From Holophagae bacterium (GTDB lineage: Bacteria; Acidobacteriota; Holophagae; Acanthopleuribacterales; Acanthopleuribacteraceae): DNA of 64,000 bases. The stretch lies in NCBI GenBank assembly GCA_029263455.1, contig JAJCXM010000021.1, forward strand, positions 1 through 64,000, read 5' to 3'. Each line of letters opens with the position of its first letter. Positions within the stretch are counted from its first letter, which is position 1. The notes beneath the pieces are model-generated. The model was not told where the DNA came from, did no database searches, and worked only from the letters and a program-made list of their open reading frames with translations. Positions 25,989-33,568 of the stretch are shown piece after piece. The translations under genes and the position numbers were made by a program.

Positions 25989-28900
25989 ATGGATTCAAGT
26001 CAATTGCACTTCTCATGCAGAGCCGTTCTCAAAACTTTTTGGATTATTCCTGTTTGGACGGCCCTGAGCATGGCCCAGACGGGTGTGGAAACCTCAGCCT
26101 TTCGGCGCTTGACAAGCGTAGACGGGTTACCGAGCGACATAATCTATGGCGTTGTTCAAGATCACGAAGGCTTTATGTGGATCGGAACACAAGCTGGAAT
26201 TGCGCGTTTTGATGGACATGAAGTACGAGTTTTTGAACACAACCCCAACGACAAATCGACGCTTGCCGATTCCAATGCAGGGATCCTTGCTGTCTCGCCA
26301 GATGGTAATTTGTGGATCGGAACATGGGGAGGCGGTCTCGACGAGTTTGATCTAAAGCAGCAGACATTTCTTCACCATGGTCACGATCCGAATAATCTAG
26401 AGGGGCTGGGTTCAGACCGCGTACAGGCGCTAAAAGTGAGTAGCGATAATAAGCATCTCTGGATTGGGACCTTTGATGGGGGTCTCAACGCTTTTGACTT
26501 CGAAACCCGCACCTTCAGTAGATATTTGTCTGGCAATGAAAGAGTTTGGTCCATTGAAGAAGATGACCAGGGGAAACTGTGGATGGGCACCGATGAAGGC
26601 CTGGTCTGCATGGATATCCTGAGTGGAAAGTTTGAAACCATTGTGGTGACTCATGAGGATCAGCCAACGCCGTCTGTGACTTCGACATTAATCAGCCCAC
26701 AAGGCACGATTTTGTGCGGCACGATGGGTGGCGTGAGAATTTACGACAGGGCCACGCAAACGACCACTAACTACGAAATGGGCATACCTAATCAAGCAAG
26801 TCTCATTGTCCGGAATTTGGCTATCGACTCACAGGGAACCTTTTGGGTCGCAACCTATGGCCAGGGTCTAATTGCGACACCTACGGGCGCGAAACAGTCG
26901 ATCGTATACCGCAGTAGGGCTCGAGATATCGAAAGCCTAAGCCATGACCGGGTTGAATGTATTTATGAGGATAGTGGGAATGTATTGTGGGTGGGTACGA
27001 GTGGCGGCGGCCTGAATTTGCTTAATCTGCATTCGAAGCCATTTATTCATGTCTTCAAGGACGAAGAATCAGAAAACTCATTGGCACACAACGACATAAG
27101 CAGTTTCGTTGAACAGAGCGATAGTTTGTGGGTCGGTACTTTTGGTGGCGGCCTTTCTCGTTTTAGAAACGGACAATGGTCAAATTTTGTTCATGATCCT
27201 GATAATCCGCAATCCCTCTCCGACAACACCCTGCGTGCTATCGATGTCGATTCGTCAGGATCATTATGGGTGGCGACCTATCGAGGAGGAGTCAATCGTC
27301 TTGACGTCGATAGCGAATTATTTGTTCGGTATGTGCATCGCCCTGAGGATCCTCAAAGCCCGTCTTCAAACACGATGCGGGCGCTTACTGTGGATACTCA
27401 GGATCGTGTCTGGATTGGAACCGATCGTGGTTTGGATGTCTACGACCGAGAAATAGACGGCTTCATTCATATCAATCAGGATGGGAACCCATTTGGTGGG
27501 GCCGGGGTGAGTCATCAACGCGTTTTGGCACTTGAAGAGGACAGTCAAGGTCAGATTTGGGTTGGCACGGAACGGGGTTTGATCCTGCTCAACAAAAATG
27601 GCAGCCACCGCAAAACCTTCTTTGCTGGAGACATGGAATCAGGCAGTTTGAGTCATGATCGGGTGTTCGGCATACTTAGCGACGATCAGCAACGCATTTG
27701 GGTCGCGACCGCCTATGGCTTGTCTTTGTTCGATGCCGACCGTTCGGCATTTACTTCGTACTTCAATATGTCTCGAGCACATGACAGCGTGAATAATCAG
27801 ATCTTGGCGCTCGTTGACGACCTTCAAGGGAAGATTTGGCTGTGTACGCCTGCGGGTCTGTTTCGCTTCGATCCAGATGATGCATCCTTTCGTGGTTATG
27901 ACACCAAAGACGGTCTTCAGGGATTGACTTTTAATCAAGGTGCCTGTTTTCGTGACCAAAATGGATTAATTTATGTGGGTGGCTCCAACGGCTTCAATCG
28001 TTTCGATCCGGCCCAAATATCCGATCATCAATTCGTTCCACCAGTGGTTATTACCCAGATCGATGTCGGCATGCAGACCCACATCGCACCTTTAACGACT
28101 CACGATATGGGCACCATTGAGATGGATTGGCATGAGCGCGAAATTCGATTTCAGTACGCCTCATTGGATTATGCTTATCCATTGCGAAATCGATATGCCA
28201 TTTTCTTGGAAGGCTATCACGACGACTGGGTGGAGGTAGGTAACCAATTTAGTGCTCCCTTCATGAATCTTGGTCCAGGCACGTATCGGTTCAAGGTGAA
28301 AGGCAGCAATCGAGATGGTCGCTGGAATCCACAGCCAACGAGTGTCGAATTTACGATCGTGCCACCTTATTGGCAGACCGTGTGGTTCATTTCTCTGTGT
28401 GTCTTATTCGCCTTGGCCGTTGTGTTTTGGCGCATTTGGGATGTGCGAAATCGCACGATTTTATTAGAACGCACGGTTAATGAACGCACACAATCGCTAG
28501 AAGAAGCCAACCAAGAGTTAAAGAAATCAACGCTTGATTTACAGGAAGCTCAAGAACGGTTGGTATTTTCAGCGCATAGGGCTGGAATGGCTGAAATCGC
28601 GACTGGCGTTTTACACAATATAGGTAATCTTTTGAATAGCGTGAATGTTTCGTCTCAAGAACTGGAAAAGAGTTTAAGAGGTTCGAAACTACAGAGTCTC
28701 AAGAAGGTCAATGACCTGTTACGAGGAACCGACGGCAGTCTTGTTGAACTGGTTTCGCAACACCCCAAGGGCGAAGCGATGTTGCGTTTCTATCTGGAAC
28801 TGGAACGAGTATTGGACGAGGAGAAGCAGGGTCTTGTAGAAGAGATAGAACAACTCACCTCTAAAGTTAAACTCATGGGTGAGGTTATTGCTACGCAGCA

Positions 28901-29414
28901 GTCATACGCAAAAACACCTATGTTTACCGAATCGGTGAATATCAGACGTTTACTTGATGATGCGCTTAAGCTCGAGCAAGCTGCACTGGATCGTGACCAC
29001 GTGATGGTGTTTAAAGAGTATGACGAAGTCCCAGACTGCATGCTGCCGCGCGTCAAGTTAATGCAAATGTTCACCAACCTTGTGAAAAACGCGCGTGAAG
29101 CCATGATCCATGTGGATGTCAATCTGACGAGAAAAAGGTTACGTATCAGTGTGTTCCATGAAAGCGACAACGCGGTGATTATTGAAATCGAAGATAATGG
29201 CGCCGGAATCGATCAAAACCTCCAAGAACTGATCTTTAATTATGGATACTCAACCAAACAAGGTGGGCACGGGTTTGGCTTGCACGCGACCGCCATCGCC
29301 ATCGGTGAGATTGGTGGTAAGATTAGCGTCGAGAGTACGCCCGGGAAGGGATCCCTTTTTCGATTGGAGTTGCCAGTCAACAGTGAACGGACCAATTTGG
29401 GCAAGAAAAGCTGA
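25989..29414 (+). CDS. Hybrid-type sensor: periplasmic two-component propeller histidine kinase
   Basis: The product has 1141 residues. A signal/anchor segment (FWIIPVWTALSMAQ) is followed by about 14 Reg_prop repeats of the form GxxWIGTxGGGLxxFD (about 45-700), two seven-blade propellers as in known propeller sensors. A Y_Y_Y domain (about 705-785), one membrane helix (WFISLCVLFALAVVFW) and a coiled coil follow. The dimerisation domain has GVLHNIGNLLNSV with His876 as probable phospho-acceptor, then an ATPase domain (NLVKNAREAM, EDNGAGI, STKQGGHGFGLH). There is no receiver domain and no DNA-binding domain, unlike the SusR-type hybrids of Bacteroidetes. The cognate response regulator is not adjacent. 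Ligand unknown. Confidence 0.9.
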   Translation: MDSSQLHFSCRAVLKTFWIIPVWTALSMAQTGVETSAFRRLTSVDGLPSDIIYGVVQDHEGFMWIGTQAGIARFDGHEVRVFEHNPNDKSTLADSNAGILAVSPDGNLWIGTWGGGLDEFDLKQQTFLHHGHDPNNLEGLGSDRVQALKVSSDNKHLWIGTFDGGLNAFDFETRTFSRYLSGNERVWSIEEDDQGKLWMGTDEGLVCMDILSGKFETIVVTHEDQPTPSVTSTLISPQGTILCGTMGGVRIYDRATQTTTNYEMGIPNQASLIVRNLAIDSQGTFWVATYGQGLIATPTGAKQSIVYRSRARDIESLSHDRVECIYEDSGNVLWVGTSGGGLNLLNLHSKPFIHVFKDEESENSLAHNDISSFVEQSDSLWVGTFGGGLSRFRNGQWSNFVHDPDNPQSLSDNTLRAIDVDSSGSLWVATYRGGVNRLDVDSELFVRYVHRPEDPQSPSSNTMRALTVDTQDRVWIGTDRGLDVYDREIDGFIHINQDGNPFGGAGVSHQRVLALEEDSQGQIWVGTERGLILLNKNGSHRKTFFAGDMESGSLSHDRVFGILSDDQQRIWVATAYGLSLFDADRSAFTSYFNMSRAHDSVNNQILALVDDLQGKIWLCTPAGLFRFDPDDASFRGYDTKDGLQGLTFNQGACFRDQNGLIYVGGSNGFNRFDPAQISDHQFVPPVVITQIDVGMQTHIAPLTTHDMGTIEMDWHEREIRFQYASLDYAYPLRNRYAIFLEGYHDDWVEVGNQFSAPFMNLGPGTYRFKVKGSNRDGRWNPQPTSVEFTIVPPYWQTVWFISLCVLFALAVVFWRIWDVRNRTILLERTVNERTQSLEEANQELKKSTLDLQEAQERLVFSAHRAGMAEIATGVLHNIGNLLNSVNVSSQELEKSLRGSKLQSLKKVNDLLRGTDGSLVELVSQHPKGEAMLRFYLELERVLDEEKQGLVEEIEQLTSKVKLMGEVIATQQSYAKTPMFTESVNIRRLLDDALKLEQAALDRDHVMVFKEYDEVPDCMLPRVKLMQMFTNLVKNAREAMIHVDVNLTRKRLRISVFHESDNAVIIEIEDNGAGIDQNLQELIFNYGYSTKQGGHGFGLHATAIAIGEIGGKISVESTPGKGSLFRLELPVNSERTNLGKKS

Positions 29415-29427
29415 CGAACGTGTAGAT

Positions 29428-29688
29428 ATGGCACGGTGTCTCGAAGCGCGATTGGCCGTGCACCATTACCGTGAATCAGGCTATACGGTTTTTACCGAAC
29501 GCAGTCACATGATTCGTGGTAATTGTTGTGGGTCGGGCTGCCGGCATTGCCCCTTTCACCCGCGGGCAGAGAAGGGGACAACGCAACTGCAGCCTGAGTT
29601 GGAATGCTGGGCACGTAAACTGGGGATTCAGAAGAGCTCGTCCAATTCGCACCAGGGACTGTCTCCTGAAATCTCCAATTCATCCTGA
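29428..29688 (+). CDS. Small DUF5522-like Cys-rich protein
   Basis: The product has 86 residues with start at ATG 29428, 13 nt after the kinase stop; the open frame extends further upstream but only inside the kinase gene. The core HYRESGYTVFTERSHMIRG followed by NCCGSGCRHCPF is the DUF5522 pattern (GYxVFTExxHxxRGxCCGxGCRHCPY). The four clustered Cys and a His suggest metal binding. Function is unknown. No good ribosome binding site precedes it, so coupling to the kinase is likely. Its last 61 bp overlap, in antisense, the 3' end of the small gene below ComM. Confidence 0.7.
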   Translation: MARCLEARLAVHHYRESGYTVFTERSHMIRGNCCGSGCRHCPFHPRAEKGTTQLQPELECWARKLGIQKSSSNSHQGLSPEISNSS

Positions 29689-29801
29689 CCTTCCTCCACT
29701 TCCGGGAAGATGACAAGAACCGCCACCGGTCCACTGAATTGTGGGGCGTCGAATACAAACTCCACTTTGCCATTTTCGAATATCGCGTGCACCGAAATCA
29801 T
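29628..29801 (-). CDS. Small 57-residue protein translationally coupled to comM
   Basis: ATG is at 29801 and TGA at 29630-29628. AGGAGGATCACG directly upstream is a near-perfect ribosome binding site, and the start overlaps the comM stop as ATGA. The product begins MISVHAIFENGKVEFVFDAP and has FSGPVAVLVIFPEVEEG, then an acidic tail (ELEISGDSPWCELDELF). The first part resembles small beta-strand proteins of the antitoxin type (xxAxYENGKxxFxxPP, GPVxVxVxF). No toxin gene follows. It may be an orphan antitoxin-like or a ComM-associated protein. It was too short for standard length cut-offs. Confidence 0.7.
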   Translation of the reverse strand: MISVHAIFENGKVEFVFDAPQFSGPVAVLVIFPEVEEGQDELEISGDSPWCELDELF

Positions 29802-31354
29802 CGTGATCCTCCTTCAGGTTCTTGTAGATATTGGGCCCTCGCATGTTTGTCTAGACTCCGGTAGCCCAATGCCTCGTAAATGTGCTCCTCGCGAATATCA
29901 GACTCGCCCTCAAGATCGGCAATCGTCCTAGCCACACGCAATATCTTGTCGTGAACGCGTGTCGAATAGCCCAAGCGCTCCATGGTCTCCTCGAGATGGT
30001 CTGCCGTTTTTTCGTCTAAAACGCAGTGTTTATTGAGTTGCTTAGGTTGCATGGTTGCATTGGTAAATTGGATGGATTGGAAACGCCTAAACTGAACGGC
30101 TCGAGCTCGGAGAACACGCTTCTTAATGGCCATGCTGGTTTCTGCGGGAGGAAGTTTGCGGATGGCTCTCATGGACATGACAGGCACTTCAACATGCATG
30201 TCGATGCGATCGACGATGGGACCGGAAATACGTGATCGGTAATGGTGTACCTGAGCAAACGAACAATGGCAGCGTTTCCGTGGATCACCGCGCCAGCCGC
30301 AAGGACAAGGATTCATGGCGGCCACGAGCGTAAAATCAGCCGGAAAGGTGATTTGTAAACTCGCGCGACTAATGGTGACTTCACGGTCTTCAAGAGGCTG
30401 CCTTAAGACCTCAAGTACCGAGCGTGGGAATTCAGGAAACTCATCAAGGAAAAGAACGCCTTTGTGGGCCAAAGTTACCTCACCAGGCCTCGGATAGGTT
30501 CCGCCGCCTATCATGGCGATCGGCGAGGCCGTATGATGGGGGGCCCTAAATGGGCGTCTGCGAAGGGCTGTGGGCTCTCGCTTCAAGGTGCCTGAACAAC
30601 TGTAGATTCTGGTCACTTCAATGAATTCTTCGTTGGTTAGGCTAGGCAAAATACTGGGCACCCTTTTGCTTAACATGGATTTTCCAGATCCTGGCGGACC
30701 ATAGAGCAAGATGTTGTGGCTGCCCGCTGCGGCTATCTCCAAAGCCCGTTTTGCGAACACTTGTCCTTTGACATCGGCGAAGTCAATGCCAAGTGCAGGG
30801 CTTCTCACTATAGGAGCCGGTACAAATGGATCGATCGGTTTGCTTCCGCGAAGATGAGCCGCTGCGGCAGCCAGGTTAGCGACCTCTATGACCTCGATGC
30901 CTTCAACGAGTGAGGCCTCGTCGCCGTTACCGCATGGCACAATGAGTTGTTTCACGCCTTGCTTGCGCGCTGTTTCAGCACAGGCAAGCGCTGAGCGAAC
31001 CGGCCTGGCTTCACCATCCAATGCCAATTCACCGATGATCAGCACGTCTTGAAGAGCATTTCGGGGCAGGGCACCCATGGCGCCAAGAATCGCGATCGCC
31101 ATCGGTAAATCGTAAAGACATCCCTCTTTGCGAACGTCCGCCGGACCCAAGTTAATGACAATTTCGCCAGTGTATAGAGCGAAACCCGAGTTGGTAAGAG
31201 CCGGAATAAGCCGGTCCTTGGCTTCACGGGTTGCCGTATCTGGCAAGCCGACAATATGGATGTTGAGATTACGCGAATCTCTAACATCAGCTTCTACAAA
31301 GATTGGATCAGCGTCTACCCCGATAGGGCAGGCTGAAAAAATACGACACATCAT
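29798..31354 (-). CDS. comM: ComM/YifB family Mg-chelatase-like AAA+ ATPase
   Basis: The product has 518 residues with start ATG 31354 (MMCRIFSACPIGVDADP), preceded by GGAGG at 8 nt. The frame is open to 31492 but the extra 46 residues are not ComM-like. The N-terminal ChlI/Lon-S5-like domain (1-170) is followed by an AAA+ domain: Walker A GPPGSGKS (219-226), LFLDEFPEF Walker B, and NPCPCGWRGDPRKRC, a ComM hallmark. The C-terminal Mg-chelatase domain includes GYSTRVHDKILRVARTIADL. ComM is a hexameric helicase that promotes branch migration of incoming single-stranded DNA in natural transformation; its presence alone does not prove competence. Confidence 0.93.
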   Translation of the reverse strand: MMCRIFSACPIGVDADPIFVEADVRDSRNLNIHIVGLPDTATREAKDRLIPALTNSGFALYTGEIVINLGPADVRKEGCLYDLPMAIAILGAMGALPRNALQDVLIIGELALDGEARPVRSALACAETARKQGVKQLIVPCGNGDEASLVEGIEVIEVANLAAAAAHLRGSKPIDPFVPAPIVRSPALGIDFADVKGQVFAKRALEIAAAGSHNILLYGPPGSGKSMLSKRVPSILPSLTNEEFIEVTRIYSCSGTLKREPTALRRRPFRAPHHTASPIAMIGGGTYPRPGEVTLAHKGVLFLDEFPEFPRSVLEVLRQPLEDREVTISRASLQITFPADFTLVAAMNPCPCGWRGDPRKRCHCSFAQVHHYRSRISGPIVDRIDMHVEVPVMSMRAIRKLPPAETSMAIKKRVLRARAVQFRRFQSIQFTNATMQPKQLNKHCVLDEKTADHLEETMERLGYSTRVHDKILRVARTIADLEGESDIREEHIYEALGYRSLDKHARAQYLQEPEGGSR

Positions 31355-31584
31355 GGGGCGTTCCTCCTGAATAGGTGAGGAACACCGGGTTGAAATTAGG
31401 TAACACTTTGTAACATTGCGCTCAAGGTGAATCAAGCAAAAATGTGAAATTGATTGATTCTGGCCAAAAGTGTCAGGTGACCTCTGCCGCAAACCACGGG
31501 GCGGCCACTGAGGTACTCAAAGATTGCGTTCACTGATTCGGCGTGAGAAACTACCGCGTCATCATGCGTACCGGGGGGTCTGAC

Positions 31585-32316
31585 GTGCACTTGGCGGATT
31601 TCGAAGTGTTGAGTTTCGATTGTTATGGAACATTAATTGACTGGGAGTCTGGGTTAGTAAGCGCGTTACAACCTCTTTTACATGAGTCAGGGGCGAATTG
31701 GTCTAACGAGCAATTGCTTGAGACCTTCGCGGAACACGAATCCACGTTCCAGAAACGTCATCCCGATTGGCTTTACCCGCGCATACTCGCAGAGGTCCAC
31801 CGCGTTATGAGTAAAGCGCTACGACTGCATTTGAACGAAACGGATCACCGTCGTTTTGGCGAATCTGTTTTAGACTGGCCTGCTTTCGCGGACTCGGCGG
31901 CTGCGTTAAGAAAGCTTAAGGAACACGCGAAACTGGTGATTTTGTCAAATGTGGATCAGGAAAGTTTTGCGGCCAGCCAAAGACGGTTGGGCGTGATTTT
32001 TGATGGCGTGCTGACAGCGCAGGAAATAGGAAGCTACAAGCCAGATCCAAGAAATTTTCAATTTCTAATTTCGCACGTAAAACAAGAGCTAGGCCTTGAT
32101 TCCAAACAATTACTGCATGTGGCGCAAAGCCTGTACCATGACCATGAACCGGCCAAGAAGCTTGGCTTAACGACTGCTTGGATCGATCGTCGACACGAGA
32201 ATCCAGGTTGGGGCGCCACCAAACCACCTGCCACCAAACCTTCGTACGATTTCCGCTTCAAGTCGATGTCGGAATTCGCTGATGCCTTTTGTGAGGCCAG
32301 GCAACCTTCGTCTTAG
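31585..32316 (+). CDS. HAD-superfamily hydrolase, haloacid dehalogenase type II-like
   Basis: The product has 243 residues. GTG 31585 follows GGGGGG at 6 nt and gives MHLADFEVLSFDCYGTLIDW, the usual start for the family; the frame opens earlier at 31543. HAD motif I is DCYGTLID (nucleophile Asp), motif II LSNVD (Ser), motif III Lys in GSYKPDP and motif IV SLYHDHEPAKKLG (Asp). The form DxYGTxxD is typical of 2-haloacid dehalogenase and phosphoglycolate-phosphatase-like HADs. The substrate is not known. The gene is divergent from comM. Confidence 0.85.
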   Translation: MHLADFEVLSFDCYGTLIDWESGLVSALQPLLHESGANWSNEQLLETFAEHESTFQKRHPDWLYPRILAEVHRVMSKALRLHLNETDHRRFGESVLDWPAFADSAAALRKLKEHAKLVILSNVDQESFAASQRRLGVIFDGVLTAQEIGSYKPDPRNFQFLISHVKQELGLDSKQLLHVAQSLYHDHEPAKKLGLTTAWIDRRHENPGWGATKPPATKPSYDFRFKSMSEFADAFCEARQPSS

Positions 32317-32410
32317 GCAGTCTCAAAATAATTGCTACCTTGCATGGGCGAAACACAGTAATAGTCCCATTATCCGCACATTTCAGGTGGCCAGATCGGC
32401 AGTTTTCACC

Positions 32411-32416
32411 TATAAT
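32411..32416 (+). promoter_or_regulatory. Likely -10 box for the surface propeller gene
   Basis: A perfect TATAAT lies 43 bp upstream of the start codon of the propeller gene at 32459. The region further up contains no convincing TTGACA, so the promoter may be weak or activator-dependent. Confidence 0.4.
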
Positions 32417-32458
32417 AACAACGAATGTATTCATGAATAATATTTGAGGAGTTCGGGC

Positions 32459-33313
32459 ATGAAATCTTTGGGACTAATTTTAAGTATATTTTTAGGATCT
32501 ATGTTGAGTATGGCTCAGCTTGATGACCCTGCCGTTGCAGGTATCAATGACATTGATCCAAATCGTGGACCAGCTAATGTTATCGGCACTTTTCCAACAC
32601 CAGCTGCGTTGGGTGGTACGCCAGTTGGCTTGCAAGCCAGTGCTGGCAATTTAGTAATCACAGATATTGGCGCCAGCATGATTAGTGGTATGACTGATAC
32701 TGGCGTCGTTATCCCACCAACATTTTCTGGTGTAGGCTCAACTATTGGTATCGGCACCGATGGCACGTTCTTTTATCAGACGGATACAATAGCGGATCAG
32801 GTTGTTGTTTTTGATAGTGCAGGCGTGATGCAGTCTTCGTTTCCTGTTGCAGGACAAACCACTTTTCCTGAGGGTGTCACCTTCAATCCGACGACAGGTA
32901 ACCTGTATGTCGTCAACGGCTCTGGTGGCAATATGGTTCACGAATACACGACCGCTGGCGCGCTTGTGCAATCTTTCCCCATAAACGGTTCCTCGCCAGA
33001 TGGTATTGCCTTTTATCAAGGTACATATTACATCTACGACAGTGGTACCGACAGCATCCGCAGCTATGACAGCAGCTTTACGCCCATGGATGTTTGGCCT
33101 GGTACGATTGCTGCCGGATATTCGGGCGGTGAAGGTCTGGCCGTACTTAACGGACGCCTTTTTGTTGTCGCAACGGGTAGTGACCTTGTTGTTGAATTTG
33201 GAGCCGTTGGCGCTCAAGTTCCAACCTTGTCACCTATGATGTTAGTTGTTTTTGCCATCGGCCTCGTTGGCATCGCCTCATTTGTGGCTATTCGTCGTCG
33301 TAGCCAAGTCTAA
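32459..33313 (+). CDS. Secreted beta-propeller protein with IPTL-CTERM-like anchor
   Basis: The product has 284 residues with start at ATG 32459 (GAGGAG 8 nt upstream; the earlier TTG is inside the ribosome binding site). Signal peptide MKSLGLILSIFLGSMLSMAQ. The middle is a NHL/YVTN-like propeller (GVTFNPTTGNLYVVNGSGG, GIAFYQGTYYIYDSGTDSI). The C-terminus is VPTLSPMMLVVFAIGLVGI plus a helix and an RRR cluster. This is the IPTL-CTERM layout (motif, membrane helix, basic tail) but with PMM in place of xWG. Such tails are processed by exosortase H-type enzymes. No exosortase gene is in the window. A terminator follows. Confidence 0.8.
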   Translation: MKSLGLILSIFLGSMLSMAQLDDPAVAGINDIDPNRGPANVIGTFPTPAALGGTPVGLQASAGNLVITDIGASMISGMTDTGVVIPPTFSGVGSTIGIGTDGTFFYQTDTIADQVVVFDSAGVMQSSFPVAGQTTFPEGVTFNPTTGNLYVVNGSGGNMVHEYTTAGALVQSFPINGSSPDGIAFYQGTYYIYDSGTDSIRSYDSSFTPMDVWPGTIAAGYSGGEGLAVLNGRLFVVATGSDLVVEFGAVGAQVPTLSPMMLVVFAIGLVGIASFVAIRRRSQV

Positions 33314-33339
33314 TACGTTTCAAACGTAAAAACCTTAAA

Positions 33340-33367
33340 GGGGTAAGCGCTGCTTACCCCTTTTTTT
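33340..33367 (+). terminator. Strong intrinsic terminator
   Basis: GGGGTAAGC and GCTTACCCC form a perfect 9-bp stem with a 3-nt loop, followed by seven T residues. It lies 27 nt after the stop of the propeller gene. Confidence 0.92.
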
Positions 33368-33568
33368 ATGGGTGTGACCCAATTGACGATAATCATCGTC
33401 CTGGAATTCTATGCAAATAGTTTCTATAGTGGAGGACAGATCCAAGAAAGTACAAGTACTTGATTTGTATGAACCGGTTAGTTATTGGTGATCGTTTAGT
33501 TCATCTACCGTCCATGGCAGACACGTTGCTAACTTTCATCTCATTTCCGTTTTTTGACTGAGTACTCT

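Noticed and set aside
29492-29773. Open minus-strand frame of 93 codons
   Set aside because: It overlaps in another frame the 57-codon gene that has the strong ribosome binding site, and its composition is not protein-like.
31355-31492. N-terminal extension of ComM by 46 residues
   Set aside because: The strong GGAGG before ATG 31354 and the known ComM N-terminus place the start there.
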